Assembly: GCA_900557035.1 (NCBI GenBank)
Contig: USRA01000001.1
Span: 1 to 64,000 of the forward strand
Length of the DNA stretch: 64,000 bases
Reading direction: 5' to 3'
Source: an uncultured Prevotella sp.
Lineage (GTDB): Bacteria > Bacteroidota > Bacteroidia > Bacteroidales > Bacteroidaceae
The notes under the pieces were generated by a model. The model had not been told where the DNA came from, did not search any database, and worked only from the letters and a program-made list of their open reading frames with translations. A program made the position numbers and the translations under genes. Positions 1-8,905 of the stretch are shown one piece after another. Within the stretch, counting starts at the first letter, position 1. Every line of letters begins with the position of its first letter.

Positions 1-57
1 TAGAGCATCTGCCTTACAAGCAGAGGGTCGGCGGTTCGAATCCGTCAGCGCCCACCA
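1..57 (+). tRNA. tRNA-Val (UAC anticodon), 3' part
   Basis: The window opens inside a tRNA. A 5-bp anticodon stem (TCTGC/GCAGA) encloses the loop CTTACAA, giving anticodon UAC, which reads Val codon GUA. A T-arm with loop TTCGAAT, the 3' acceptor strand AGCGCCC, discriminator A and an encoded CCA end at 57 follow. The 5' acceptor strand and D-arm lie outside the window. Confidence 0.93.
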
Positions 58-62
58 AGTTA

Positions 63-104
63 AAAGGTCTTTCAATAATCATTGAAAGACCTTTTTTGTT
101 TTAA
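63..104 (+). terminator. Intrinsic terminator after tRNA-Val
   Basis: A perfect 15-bp inverted repeat (63-77 with 82-96) around a 4-nt loop is followed by a T-rich run. It sits 5 nt after the tRNA CCA end. Confidence 0.9.
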
Positions 105-152
105 TTAAAGCTAAATAATTCTCAGTTTTTCTGTTTTCTCGTAGGAATTCAT

Positions 153-160
153 TAACTTTG
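153..160 (+). promoter_or_regulatory. Probable -7 box of the purB promoter
   Basis: TAACTTTG fits the Bacteroidota -7 consensus TAnnTTTG and lies 27 nt before the purB ATG. No exact TTTG -33 box is seen, only a T-rich stretch. Confidence 0.6.
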
Positions 161-187
161 CAACCTATATAAATAATACGTATTGTT

Positions 188-1534
188 ATGAATTTAGATT
201 TATTGACTGCCATATCACCTATAGATGGTCGTTACAGGGGAAAAACAGAGCAACTCGCTAACTACTTTTCAGAGTATGCTCTCATCCGTTATCGTGTTCG
301 AGTAGAGATAGAGTATTTCATTACTTTATGTGAGTTACCATTGCCACAGCTGGCTTCTTTCGATCAGTCGCTGTTTGAGCGTTTGCGTGACATCTATCGT
401 AATTTCAACGAGAACGATGCTCAGCGTGTGAAAGACATTGAGAAGGTTACCAACCACGATGTGAAAGCTGTTGAGTATTTCATCAAGGAAGAGTTTGACA
501 AGATTGGTGGCTTGGATGCCTACAAGGAGTTTATCCACTTCGGTTTGACATCTCAGGACATCAACAACACCAGTGTGCCTCTTTCTGTGAAGGAAGCTTT
601 GGAGGAGTGCTTCTACCCTCAGGTAGAAGAGCTGATTGCCCAGCTTCAGACTTATGCTGATGAGTGGAAGGATGTACCTATGCTGGCTAAGACTCATGGT
701 CAGCCTGCTTCTCCTACCCGTTTGGGCAAGGAAATCATGGTTTATGTATATCGTCTTACCGAGCAGCTTGATTCATTGAAGGCTTGCAAGTTTACTGCTA
801 AGTTCGGTGGAGCTACCGGTAATTACAATGCTCATCATGTAGCTTATCCTGAGTATGACTGGAAGGCTTTCGGCAACAAGTTCGTCAGCGAGAAGCTGGG
901 CTTGGAGCGTGAGCAATATACTACTCAGATCAGCAACTATGATCATCTGGGTTCCATCTTTGATGCCATCCGCAGAATCAACACCATCATCATTGACTTG
1001 GACCGTGACTTCTGGATGTACATCTCTATGGATTACTTCAAGCAGAAGATCAAGGCTGGTGAGGTAGGTTCCAGTGCCATGCCACACAAGGTGAACCCTA
1101 TCGATTACGAGAACAGTGAGGGTAACCTCGGTATTGCCAATGCCATCCTCCAGTTCCTGGCACAGAAGCTCCCGGTTAGCCGTCTGCAGCGTGACCTTAC
1201 CGATAGTACCGTACTCCGTAACATTGGTGTGCCTCTCGGTCATAGCGTCATCGCCATCCAGAGCACATTGAAGGGCTTGCGTAAGCTTATCCTCCATGAG
1301 GAGAAGTTGCAGGAAGACTTGAATAATACTTGGGCAGTAGTAGCTGAGGCTATCCAGACCATCCTTCGTCGTGAGGCTTATCCACATCCATACGAGGCAT
1401 TGAAGGCGCTCACCCGCACCAATACCCATATGACTGAGGAAACCATTCATGAGTTTATCAAGGGCTTGAATGTAAGCGATAGCGTGAAGGCCGAATTGAT
1501 GGCTATCACTCCAAGCAATTACACGGGTATCTAA
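188..1534 (+). CDS. purB: Adenylosuccinate lyase
   Basis: Cytoplasmic enzyme of purine synthesis. It removes fumarate from SAICAR and from adenylosuccinate (AMP branch). The 448-aa length is normal for the family. The fumarase/aspartase superfamily signature is visible at about residues 293-302 (SSAMPHKVNP), and the conserved TSQDIN and KTHGQ blocks lie upstream. The ATG at 188 follows a promoter-like TAACTTTG, and the N-terminus (LTAISPIDGRY) is the usual family start. The gene stands alone after the tRNA terminator, with a 117-nt gap to the next gene. Assignment is by family knowledge and is very secure. Confidence 0.97.
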   Translation: MNLDLLTAISPIDGRYRGKTEQLANYFSEYALIRYRVRVEIEYFITLCELPLPQLASFDQSLFERLRDIYRNFNENDAQRVKDIEKVTNHDVKAVEYFIKEEFDKIGGLDAYKEFIHFGLTSQDINNTSVPLSVKEALEECFYPQVEELIAQLQTYADEWKDVPMLAKTHGQPASPTRLGKEIMVYVYRLTEQLDSLKACKFTAKFGGATGNYNAHHVAYPEYDWKAFGNKFVSEKLGLEREQYTTQISNYDHLGSIFDAIRRINTIIIDLDRDFWMYISMDYFKQKIKAGEVGSSAMPHKVNPIDYENSEGNLGIANAILQFLAQKLPVSRLQRDLTDSTVLRNIGVPLGHSVIAIQSTLKGLRKLILHEEKLQEDLNNTWAVVAEAIQTILRREAYPHPYEALKALTRTNTHMTEETIHEFIKGLNVSDSVKAELMAITPSNYTGI

Positions 1535-1651
1535 TCAAAAAGCAGTTTCCCTAACGGGCAGCCAAGGATATATTAAGACATATCATATATAAAATAATTA
1601 ATAATAATAGATTTATTAACCCGGCCGTGAGGCTTTTATATTGAATAATTT

Positions 1652-3142
1652 ATGGATTCAGAGTTCGAAAACAAACCACAGAGTCAATCGTCAGAGAGCG
1701 AGAACACCCGAGAGGGCTTCAACGCAGGCGGTTATCAGAAGAGTTATCGTAGTGTAGGTCGCACACAGCGTCCACGTATTAACAGTCATCGCCCATCATT
1801 CAACAGCGATAGAAGTAGCAGTAGTAGCGAGGGTGGCTTCCGTCCAGAAGGCTTCGGAGCTGGCTTGCAGAGCAGCTCTAGCAGCGAGCGTCCACAGCGC
1901 AGCAGCTATGGTAGCAGCCGTAGCAGCTATGGCAGCCGTCCACAGCAGGGTGGCTACAACAGCCGTGGTGGCTATAACAGCAACCGTGGTGGCGGTTATG
2001 GTCGTCCTCAGCAGGGAGGCTACGGCAGCCGTCCACAGCAGGGTGGCTACAATAGTCGTCCTCGTTTCAATAATAATGCAGAAGGTGACGATCAGCATCC
2101 ATCAACTGGTGGCTATCAGCCACGTCAGCAGGGTGGTTACAATGGTCGCCCTCAGCAGGGAGGCTATGGCAGCCGTCCTCAGCATGGCGGTTACAACAGC
2201 CGTCCTCAGCATGGTGGCTACAACAGCAACCGTGGTGGTTATGGTCGTCCTCAGCAGGGTGGTTACAATAGCAACCGTGGTGGCGGCTATGGTCGTCCAC
2301 AGGGTGGTGGCTATGGCAACAACCGTGGTGGTGGCTTCCGTCAGCACACTCCAGGATACGATCCAAATGCTAAGTATAGCATGAAGAAGCGTATCGAATA
2401 CAAGGAGGAGAATATCGACCCAACAGAGCCATTGCGCTTGAATAAGTTCCTTGCCAATGCTGGTGTATGCTCTCGCCGTGAGGCTGATGAGTTCATCCAG
2501 GCTGGTCTCGTAACTGTCAATGGTCAGGTAGTTACCGAGTTGGGTACCAAGATTCTTCGCACCGACGAGGTGAAGTTTCATGATGCAGTAGTATCTTTGG
2601 AGAAGAAGGTATATGTATTGCTCAACAAGCCAAAGGATTACGTGACAACCAGCGATGATCCTCAGCAGCGCAAGACTGTGATGGACCTCGTAAAGGATGT
2701 ATGCCCTGAGCGTATCTATCCTGTAGGTCGTCTCGACCGTAACACAACAGGTGTACTCCTGTTGACCAACGATGGTGACCTGGCTTCTAAGCTGACTCAC
2801 CCTAAGTTCTTGAAGAAGAAGGTATATCACGTACACCTCGACAAGAATCTCACTGCTCACGATATGCAGCAGATCAGCGAGGGTATCACTTTGGAAGATG
2901 GCGAGATCAAGGCAGATGCAGTAGCTTATGCTGACGAGCGCGACAAGTCACAGGTAGGTATCGAGATTCACAGCGGCAAGAACCGTATCGTTCGCCGTAT
3001 CTTCGAGAGTCTCGGCTATCGTGTAACCAAGCTCGACCGTGTACAGTTTGCAGGTTTGACCAAGAAGAATCTCCGTCGCGGTGACTGGCGCTTCCTTACA
3101 GAGAAGGAAGTAGATATGCTCCGCATGGGTGCTTTTGAATAA
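1652..3142 (+). CDS. rluB: RluB/RsuA-type 23S rRNA pseudouridine synthase with long RGG/GGY-rich N-terminal extension
   Basis: The C-terminal half (about residues 258-496) is a complete RsuA/RluB synthase: an S4 RNA-binding domain (LNKFLANAGVCSRREADEFI), then the catalytic domain with GRLDRNTTGVLLLTNDGDL near residues 358-376, where the Asp of GRLD is the expected nucleophile. The first ~250 residues are low-complexity, rich in Gly, Tyr, Arg, Gln, Ser and Asn, with at least seven RPQ(Q/H)GGY units. Such basic, disordered tails probably aid rRNA binding or condensate formation; that part is inference. Most family members have about 240-300 residues, so the extension is unusual. The likely substrate is 23S rRNA (U2605 region in E. 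coli RluB), but RluB cannot be told from RluE/F by sequence alone. Confidence 0.9.
   Translation: MDSEFENKPQSQSSESENTREGFNAGGYQKSYRSVGRTQRPRINSHRPSFNSDRSSSSSEGGFRPEGFGAGLQSSSSSERPQRSSYGSSRSSYGSRPQQGGYNSRGGYNSNRGGGYGRPQQGGYGSRPQQGGYNSRPRFNNNAEGDDQHPSTGGYQPRQQGGYNGRPQQGGYGSRPQHGGYNSRPQHGGYNSNRGGYGRPQQGGYNSNRGGGYGRPQGGGYGNNRGGGFRQHTPGYDPNAKYSMKKRIEYKEENIDPTEPLRLNKFLANAGVCSRREADEFIQAGLVTVNGQVVTELGTKILRTDEVKFHDAVVSLEKKVYVLLNKPKDYVTTSDDPQQRKTVMDLVKDVCPERIYPVGRLDRNTTGVLLLTNDGDLASKLTHPKFLKKKVYHVHLDKNLTAHDMQQISEGITLEDGEIKADAVAYADERDKSQVGIEIHSGKNRIVRRIFESLGYRVTKLDRVQFAGLTKKNLRRGDWRFLTEKEVDMLRMGAFE
1930..2340 (+). repeat. Coding tandem repeats (RPQQGGY-like units)
   Basis: Imperfect in-frame repeats in the rluB-like gene, built on CGTCCTCAGCAGGG-type units encoding RPQQGGYGS, RPQHGGYNS or NRGGGYGRPQ. 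Near-identical DNA units suggest expansion or contraction by slippage or recombination. Confidence 0.8.
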
Positions 3143-3160
3143 GAAACATTAATATTAACA

Positions 3161-4588
3161 ATGGAAAAAGTAAAAAGAACTAAAGTCGTTGACTTGCTCA
3201 AGAGCACTGCCTACGACTCAATCGTGAATGTTAAGGGATGGGTTCGTACCCATCGTAGTAGCAAAGCAGTCGATTTTATCGCTCTTAACGATGGTTCTAC
3301 TATTAATAATATTCAGATAGTAGTCGACCCATCAAAGGTCGATGAGAATCAGCTCCGTCAGATTACCACTGGTGCCTGCATCAGCGTAGTAGGTACCTTG
3401 GTAGAGAGCCAGGGTGCCGGTCAGAGCGTTGAGATTCAGTGCGAAAGCATCGAAATCTACGGTCTCTGCGGCAGCGACTATCCTATGCAGAAGAAGGGAC
3501 AGAGCTTCGAGTACATGCGTCAGTATGCTCACCTCCGTCTCCGTACCAATACCTTTGGTGCTGTGATGCGCATCCGCCACAACATGGCGATGGCTATCCA
3601 TACTTACTTCCACGAGCATGGATATTTCTACTTCAATACTCCGCTCATCACTGCCAGCGACTGTGAGGGTGCAGGTCAGATGTTCCAGGTAACAACCAAG
3701 AACCTCTACAACCTGAAGAAGACTGAGGATGGCAAGATCGACTACTCTGATGATTTCTTCGGCAAGCAGACTTCATTGACTGTTTCTGGTCAGTTGGAGG
3801 GTGAGCTGGGTGCCACAGCACTCGGTGCCATCTATACCTTCGGTCCTACTTTCCGTGCAGAGAACAGTAACACTCCTCGCCACCTGGCTGAGTTCTGGAT
3901 GGTTGAGCCAGAGGTTGCTTTCCTGGATATGGACGGTTTGATGGAGCTGGAGGAAGACTTCATCAAGTATTGTATCCGTTGGGCACTTGAGCATTGCAAG
4001 GACGACCTCGCTTTCTTGAACAAGATGATTGACAAGGGCTTGATCGCTCGCCTGGAGGGTGTATTGAATTCCGACTTCGTTCATCTCCCATATACCGAGG
4101 GTATCCGTATCCTGCAGGAGGCTATCGCCAACGGCAAGAAGTTCGAGTTCCCATGCGAGTGGGGTGATGACCTGGCTTCAGAGCACGAGCGCTTCCTCGT
4201 AGAGGAGCACTTCAAGCGCCCAGTCATCATGACCAACTATCCAAAGGCTATCAAGGCATTCTATATGAAGATAGACGAGGAGGAGAGCGGCTTTGGTGGC
4301 AAGAGCGGTCAGACCGTTCAGGGTACCGACGTACTGTTCCCACAGATTGGTGAGATTATCGGTGGTTCTGTCCGTGAGGAGAGCTATGACAAGCTGATGG
4401 GTGAGATTGAGGCTCGCAACATCCCTATGAAGGATATGAACTGGTATCTCGATACCCGTAAGTATGGTTCATGCCCACACGCAGGTTTCGGTCTCGGTTT
4501 CGAGCGTCTGATTCTCTTCGTAACCGGTATGCAGAACATCCGTGACGTGATTCCATTCCCACGTACACCAAAGAATGCAGAGTTCTAA
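3161..4588 (+). CDS. asnS: Asparaginyl-tRNA synthetase
   Basis: Class IIb synthetase that charges tRNA-Asn with asparagine in the cytoplasm. At 475 aa it has the normal size. An N-terminal OB-fold anticodon domain (about residues 18-110) is followed by the catalytic core, with motif 2 near residue 230 ([20 protein letters not shown]) and motif 3 near residue 442 ([10 protein letters not shown]). The ATG at 3161 lies 18 nt after the preceding stop, so it may be cotranscribed with the pseudouridine synthase. Sequence details favour AsnRS over AspRS: no large insertion domain and the AsnRS-type EFWMVEPE block. Confidence 0.97.
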   Translation: MEKVKRTKVVDLLKSTAYDSIVNVKGWVRTHRSSKAVDFIALNDGSTINNIQIVVDPSKVDENQLRQITTGACISVVGTLVESQGAGQSVEIQCESIEIYGLCGSDYPMQKKGQSFEYMRQYAHLRLRTNTFGAVMRIRHNMAMAIHTYFHEHGYFYFNTPLITASDCEGAGQMFQVTTKNLYNLKKTEDGKIDYSDDFFGKQTSLTVSGQLEGELGATALGAIYTFGPTFRAENSNTPRHLAEFWMVEPEVAFLDMDGLMELEEDFIKYCIRWALEHCKDDLAFLNKMIDKGLIARLEGVLNSDFVHLPYTEGIRILQEAIANGKKFEFPCEWGDDLASEHERFLVEEHFKRPVIMTNYPKAIKAFYMKIDEEESGFGGKSGQTVQGTDVLFPQIGEIIGGSVREESYDKLMGEIEARNIPMKDMNWYLDTRKYGSCPHAGFGLGFERLILFVTGMQNIRDVIPFPRTPKNAEF

Positions 4589-4590
4589 TC

Positions 4591-4655
4591 TTCGTTGATA
4601 TCAACGAACAAGAATATAAGATAAGCGAGGCTTCTTTTTCAGAGGTCTCGCTTTT
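4591..4655 (+). terminator. Palindrome and intrinsic terminator after asnS
   Basis: A perfect 18-bp palindrome (4591-4608) is followed by a stem made by AAGCGAG (4623-4629) and CTCGCTT (4647-4653), extended inward with wobble pairs and ending in a short T run. Confidence 0.7.
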
Positions 4656-4677
4656 AAAAATATAAAATCGTAAGAAA

Positions 4678-5763
4678 ATGGGAAAGATTATATTGACGGG
4701 CGACCGTCCTACAGGTAAACTTCACCTGGGTCACTACATCGGTTCCTTGCAGCGCCGAGTACAGCTTCAGAATGCTGGTGACTTTGACAGAATGTTCGTA
4801 TTCATGGCAGACGTTCAGGCTTTGACAGATAACGCTGACAATCCTGAGAAGATTCGCCAGAACATTACAGAGGTAGCACTCGATTATCTTTCTGCGGGTC
4901 TCGATCCACAGAAGTGTACACTCTATATCCAGAGTATGATTCCGGAGTTGGCTGAGTTGACTACCTACCTGATGAACCTCATCTCTGTATCTCGTGTTCA
5001 GCGTAACCCAACCGTGAAGACTGAGATCAAGATGCGTAACTTCGAGGCAAACATTCCGCTCGGTTTCTTCTGCTATCCTGTGAGTCAGGCTGCTGACATC
5101 ACCGCTTTCAAGGCTACAACCGTGCCTGCCGGTGAGGACCAGGAGCCTATGCTGGAGGTAACCCGCGAGTTGGTTCGCCGTTTCAACCAGACTTATGCGC
5201 CTGTATTGGTAGAGCCAGAGATCCTGCTTCCAGAGATTGCCTGCTGCCGTCGTCTTCCAGGAACTGATGGTAAGGAGAAGATGAGCAAGAGTCTCGGCAA
5301 CTGCATCTACATGAGCGATGACGAGAAGACTGTCTGGAAGAAGGTGAAGAAGATGTCTAACGGTGAGCCACGTATGAGCATGGAAGAGCCAGGACATCTG
5401 GAGGGCAATGCCGTGTTCACTTATCTGGAGGCATTCTCTACTCCTGAGGACTTCGCTGAGTTCTGGCCGGAGTTCAAGACTTTGGACGAGTTGAAGGAGC
5501 AGTATGTGAAGGGTGGTATCGGTGATGGTACCTGCAAGAAGTTCCTGAACAGCGTCATCAACAAGATGCTTGCCCCAATCCGTGCCCGCCGTCATGAGTT
5601 TGAGCAGGATATTCCTGAGGTATTCAATATCCTGAAGAAGGGTAGCGAGGATGCCCGCGAGTTTGCAGCCCAGACCATGGACGAGGTTCGCAAGGCGATG
5701 CGCATCGACTACTTTAGCGATGCTGCCTATATTGAGGAGCAGGCTGCGAAATTTAGAATTTAA
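4678..5763 (+). CDS. trpS: Tryptophanyl-tRNA synthetase
   Basis: Class I synthetase charging tRNA-Trp. The 361-aa protein has the N-terminal TGDRPTGKLHLGHY block (a HIGH variant at about residues 14-18) and the KMSKS signature in DGKEKMSKSLGN near residue 200. The Rossmann fold and C-terminal helical domain are full length. The start is fixed by the conserved N-terminus, which begins only a few residues before the nucleotide-binding loop. It follows the asnS terminator, so it probably has its own promoter. Confidence 0.97.
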   Translation: MGKIILTGDRPTGKLHLGHYIGSLQRRVQLQNAGDFDRMFVFMADVQALTDNADNPEKIRQNITEVALDYLSAGLDPQKCTLYIQSMIPELAELTTYLMNLISVSRVQRNPTVKTEIKMRNFEANIPLGFFCYPVSQAADITAFKATTVPAGEDQEPMLEVTRELVRRFNQTYAPVLVEPEILLPEIACCRRLPGTDGKEKMSKSLGNCIYMSDDEKTVWKKVKKMSNGEPRMSMEEPGHLEGNAVFTYLEAFSTPEDFAEFWPEFKTLDELKEQYVKGGIGDGTCKKFLNSVINKMLAPIRARRHEFEQDIPEVFNILKKGSEDAREFAAQTMDEVRKAMRIDYFSDAAYIEEQAAKFRI

Positions 5764-5789
5764 TACTTATCACTTAAGCACTGGAATAA

Positions 5790-7076
5790 GTGAATAAACG
5801 AATATTGCAATTAGCGGTACCGTCGATAATATCCAATATCACGGTACCGCTTTTGGGTTTGGTGGATGTCGCCATCGTCGGACATATCGGCGATGCGGCG
5901 TATATCGGAGCCATTGCCGTTGGCTCGATGCTCTTCAATGTCATCTACTGGCTCTTCGGATTTCTGAGGATGGGAACCAGCGGAATGACCTCGCAGGCAT
6001 TGGGAAGGAGAGACTTTGCCGAGGTGGTGAGACTCCTGGTCCGCTCCCTGGGTATTGGCGTGGGGATAGGACTCCTGTTCTTTATCCTTCAGAAATGGAT
6101 CATCGGATGCGGACTGTGGGCGGTGTCGCCGGATGCGGATGTCGTGGAACTGGCTCGCAGATACTGCTATGTCTGCATCTGGGGAGCCCCCGCCGTGCTC
6201 GGACTCTATGGATTCACGGGCTGGTATATCGGTATGCAGAATACCCGTATTCCGATGGTGGTATCGCTCTCTCAGAATGTGGTGAACATCGTAGCCTCTC
6301 TGGTGCTCGTCTTCGTCTGCAGGATGACGGTAGAAGGTGTTGCACTCGGAACGGTCATCGCCCAATGGTGGGGATTCCTGATGGCATGCGTGCTCTATCG
6401 GTTCTACTATCGCCGGTTGGGCAAGTATGATTATCGCCAGCATCTCTTTGCCTCAGAACCGCTGAAGCGGTTTTTCTCCTTGAACAGAGACATCTTTCTC
6501 CGTACAGTATGTCTGGTGGCTGTAAACCTCTTCTTTACGGCAGCCGGTTCCAGGGAGAGTACGCTGGTGCTGGCAGTGAATACCCTGCTGATGACGCTCT
6601 TTACCATCTTCTCTTATTTCATGGATGGTTTTGCGTATGCGGCAGAGGCGTTGAGCGGCAAGTATTATGGAGCCGGAAACAGGGAGGCGTTCCGGGAAGT
6701 GGTGAAGCGGACGATGGGCTTCGGCGTCGTGGTGGCGATTCTTTTCACCTTATTATATATAGTGGGTGGAGAAAACTTTCTCTCTTTGTTGACCAGCGAC
6801 AGGCAGGTGGTGGCGGCTGCGGGAGAGTATCTGGGATGGGCGGTGCTTATTCCGCTGGCAGGTATGTCGGCATTTGTCTTCGATGGCATTTTTGTGGGCA
6901 TCACCCAGTCGAAGTCTATGCTTTGTTCTACCGCTGTAGCTTCTGCTTCATTCTTCGGAATGTATTTTGCCCTTCATCCTTTGCTGGGCAATCACGCCCT
7001 CTGGCTGGCTTTTATCCTCTACCTTGTTTTACGAGGTACCGTATTGTTCTACATCTATCGCAAAAAACTGCGATAG
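5790..7076 (+). CDS. MATE family efflux transporter (DinF-like), GTG start
   Basis: A 428-aa inner-membrane protein with about 12 hydrophobic segments and the MATE N-terminus (LAVPSIISNITVPLLGLVDVAIVGHIG-type, given here only as the family hallmark of residues 7-33). MATE proteins export cationic drugs or metabolites using Na+ or H+ gradients. The start is GTG at 5790, chosen because translation from it gives the canonical first residues MNKRILQL. It begins 27 nt after trpS, so cotranscription is possible. The last codons and stop sit inside a hairpin and a tandem repeat (7048-7145). The substrate is unknown. Confidence 0.9.
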   Translation: MNKRILQLAVPSIISNITVPLLGLVDVAIVGHIGDAAYIGAIAVGSMLFNVIYWLFGFLRMGTSGMTSQALGRRDFAEVVRLLVRSLGIGVGIGLLFFILQKWIIGCGLWAVSPDADVVELARRYCYVCIWGAPAVLGLYGFTGWYIGMQNTRIPMVVSLSQNVVNIVASLVLVFVCRMTVEGVALGTVIAQWWGFLMACVLYRFYYRRLGKYDYRQHLFASEPLKRFFSLNRDIFLRTVCLVAVNLFFTAAGSRESTLVLAVNTLLMTLFTIFSYFMDGFAYAAEALSGKYYGAGNREAFREVVKRTMGFGVVVAILFTLLYIVGGENFLSLLTSDRQVVAAAGEYLGWAVLIPLAGMSAFVFDGIFVGITQSKSMLCSTAVASASFFGMYFALHPLLGNHALWLAFILYLVLRGTVLFYIYRKKLR

Positions 7077-7083
7077 GTGTAGA
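7048..7083 (+). terminator. Hairpin spanning the MATE stop codon
   Basis: Arms 7048-7060 and 7071-7083 (13 bp, one G-U pair) enclose a 10-nt loop, and the stop codon is in the right arm. No long T tract follows, so termination is uncertain; it may protect the mRNA 3' end. Confidence 0.5.
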
Positions 7084-7145
7084 ATGAAAAACTACGATAG
7101 TTGTAGAACGGATGTAGAATGAAAAACTACAAAAAGTGTTGAATG
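7063..7145 (+). repeat. Three imperfect 24-bp tandem repeats at the MATE 3' end
   Basis: Units at 7063-7086, 7087-7110 and 7122-7145 all begin AAAAACT and end TGTAGAA(T/C)G or close variants. An 11-bp piece separates units two and three. The 18-bp core TGTAGAATGAAAAACTAC occurs exactly twice (7078 and 7113). Confidence 0.75.
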
Positions 7146-7197
7146 ATGTTATATAGTATATAATACTAGAAATAATGCACATCAATCCCCAAAAATT

Positions 7198-7219
7198 GCA
7201 CACTTGAAATATAGTGTGC
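7198..7219. repeat. Small inverted repeat
   Basis: GCACACT (7198-7204) and AGTGTGC (7213-7219) form a 7-bp stem in the gap between the MATE gene and the oxidoreductase operon. No T tract follows, so its role is unknown. Confidence 0.45.
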
Positions 7220-7292
7220 GCAGTTTATGTAAAAACTACATTAATTTAGTTTAAAACTTACGCTTTTATTCTTTTTCTTAGCATAATTTTCG

Positions 7293-7300
7293 TACTTTCG
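7293..7300 (+). promoter_or_regulatory. Probable -7 box of the oxidoreductase operon
   Basis: TACTTTCG is one base off TAnnTTTG and lies 32 nt before the first ORF of the operon, in an AT-rich gap. Confidence 0.5.
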
Positions 7301-7331
7301 CAGAATAAAACATTAAAATATAAAGAGTAAA

Positions 7332-7511
7332 ATGACAGCAGAAGAATATTATCAGGAAGGAAATGCCTGGCGAAAGCAAGGCGACTTCAAGCGTGCCCTT
7401 GACAGCTATATGGAGGCGATAGCTCTTGATCCCGAGAGTCCTGCCGTGGCAGCCAAGGAGATGCTGGATGATATCATGAGCTTTTATTGCAAAGACTACT
7501 ACAATCCATAG
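7332..7511 (+). CDS. 59-aa TPR-like microprotein leading the ferredoxin oxidoreductase operon
   Basis: A 59-codon ORF starting MTAEEYYQEGNAWRKQGDFK. Residues about 4-37 fit one tetratricopeptide repeat (YYQEGNAWRKQGDFKRALDS, then YMEAIALDP), a helix-turn-helix protein-protein interaction motif. It lies 77 nt before the ferredoxin gene on the same strand, behind the only promoter-like site in the gap. I infer an accessory role (assembly or partner docking) for the 2-oxoacid oxidoreductase. Small TPR proteins beside this enzyme recur in Bacteroidota, to my knowledge, but no function is established. Confidence 0.75.
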   Translation: MTAEEYYQEGNAWRKQGDFKRALDSYMEAIALDPESPAVAAKEMLDDIMSFYCKDYYNP

Positions 7512-7588
7512 CAATTTATTGGGGACAGCAGCAGTTTTGGTTACTCCAGGGAAGAATGATAATATAAGAAAAAGAAAATATATAGAAT

Positions 7589-7819
7589 ATGAGCAAAATT
7601 AAAGGGGCCATTGTGGTCGATACGGAGCGTTGCAAAGGATGCGCACTCTGTGTAGAAGCTTGTCCTCAAGATGTCATCGCATTGGCTTTGAAGAAGGTCA
7701 ATGTGCATGGCTATCGCTATGTTGAGGCTGTCAATGCCGATGCGTGTGTGGGTTGTACCTCGTGCGCCATCGTCTGCCCTGACGGCTGCATCACTGTTTA
7801 TCGTAAGAAGGAGGACTAA
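7589..7819 (+). CDS. 2x[4Fe-4S] ferredoxin subunit of 2-oxoacid:ferredoxin oxidoreductase (delta)
   Basis: A 76-aa protein with two CxxCxxCxxxCP clusters: CKGCALCVEACP (about residues 12-23) and CVGCTSCAIVCP (about residues 51-62). It carries electrons from the TPP-dependent oxidation of a 2-oxoacid to the cell ferredoxin pool. It ends 3 nt before the alpha-subunit ATG, so it is translationally linked to it. Family members are called KorD, VorD or PorD according to substrate; the sequence alone does not fix which. Confidence 0.9.
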   Translation: MSKIKGAIVVDTERCKGCALCVEACPQDVIALALKKVNVHGYRYVEAVNADACVGCTSCAIVCPDGCITVYRKKED

Positions 7820-7822
7820 ACA

Positions 7823-8905
7823 ATGGCAAATCAAGAAGTAACATTAATGAAAGGCAATGAGGCGATAGCCCATGCCTGTATCAGATGTGGTGCGGATGGC
7901 TTCTTCGGCTATCCTATCACACCTCAGAGTGAGATTATAGAGACGCTGGCTCTGCTCAAGCCTTGGGAGACATCGGGAATGGTGGTTCTGCAGGCTGAGA
8001 GTGAGGTGGCGGCTATCAATATGGTATATGGTGGCGCCGGCGCCGGTAAGCGTGTCATCACTACCTCATCCAGTCCGGGTGTGGCTTTGATGCAGGAGGG
8101 TATCTCCTATATGGCTGGTGCTGAGATTCCGGGTGTCTTCGTCAACGTGCAGCGTGGCGGTCCGGGACTGGGTACCATCCAGCCATCTCAGAGTGACTAT
8201 TTCCAGGCTACCCGTGGTGGTGGTAACGGCGACTACAACGTCATCGTGCTGGCTCCTGCTTCTGTTCAGGAGATGGCAGATTTTGTGGATCTTGCCTTCA
8301 CCCTCGCCTTCAAGTACCGTAACCCGGCGATGATTCTGAGCGATGGTGTGATCGGACAGATGATGGAGAAGGTGGTGCTGCCACCGGTAAAGCCTCGCCG
8401 TACCGAGGAAGAGATTGCCAAGGAGTGTCCTTGGGCTACCATCGGTCGTCCAAAGAGTCGCCCGGTCAACATTATGACCTCTCTCGAACTCAAGCCAGAG
8501 GTAATGGAGGAGCGCAATCTTGCCCTCCAGGAGAAGTATCAGAAGATTCGTGACAACGAAGTAAGATATGAGATGGAGCAGATGGAGGATGCCGACTATG
8601 TAATCGTAGCCTTCGGTAGTGCGGCACGCATCGCCGAGAAGAGCATCGAGAATGCCCGAGAGCAGGGCATCAAGGTGGGTCTCTTCCGTCCTATCACCCT
8701 CTGGCCTTTCCCTGAGAAGGAACTCCATGAGCTGGCAAAGACCAAGAAGGGCATTCTGGTTGCCGAGATCAATGCCGGTCAGATGGTTCAGGATGTGCGC
8801 CTGGCTGTGAATGGACAGGCTCCAGTAGAGCACTTCGGTCGCCTGGGCGGCATTGTGCCGGAGCCGGAGGAAATCGTTGAAGCATTAAAGAAGTTAATAA
8901 AATGA
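7823..8905 (+). CDS. 2-oxoacid:ferredoxin oxidoreductase, alpha subunit (KorA/VorB type)
   Basis: A 360-aa subunit with the pyrimidine-binding pyruvate:ferredoxin oxidoreductase domain (residues about 10-235; GNEAIAHACIRCGADGFFGYPITPQSE) and a transketolase-C-like domain (about 245-350). With the beta subunit it oxidises a 2-oxoacid and CoA to acyl-CoA, CO2 and reduced ferredoxin. The alpha, beta, gamma and delta subunits are all separate genes here, the layout of 2-oxoglutarate (Kor) and branched-chain (Vor) enzymes rather than the fused pyruvate enzyme. Substrate choice is not resolved. Its stop overlaps the beta-subunit start (ATGA). Confidence 0.93.
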   Translation: MANQEVTLMKGNEAIAHACIRCGADGFFGYPITPQSEIIETLALLKPWETSGMVVLQAESEVAAINMVYGGAGAGKRVITTSSSPGVALMQEGISYMAGAEIPGVFVNVQRGGPGLGTIQPSQSDYFQATRGGGNGDYNVIVLAPASVQEMADFVDLAFTLAFKYRNPAMILSDGVIGQMMEKVVLPPVKPRRTEEEIAKECPWATIGRPKSRPVNIMTSLELKPEVMEERNLALQEKYQKIRDNEVRYEMEQMEDADYVIVAFGSAARIAEKSIENAREQGIKVGLFRPITLWPFPEKELHELAKTKKGILVAEINAGQMVQDVRLAVNGQAPVEHFGRLGGIVPEPEEIVEALKKLIK

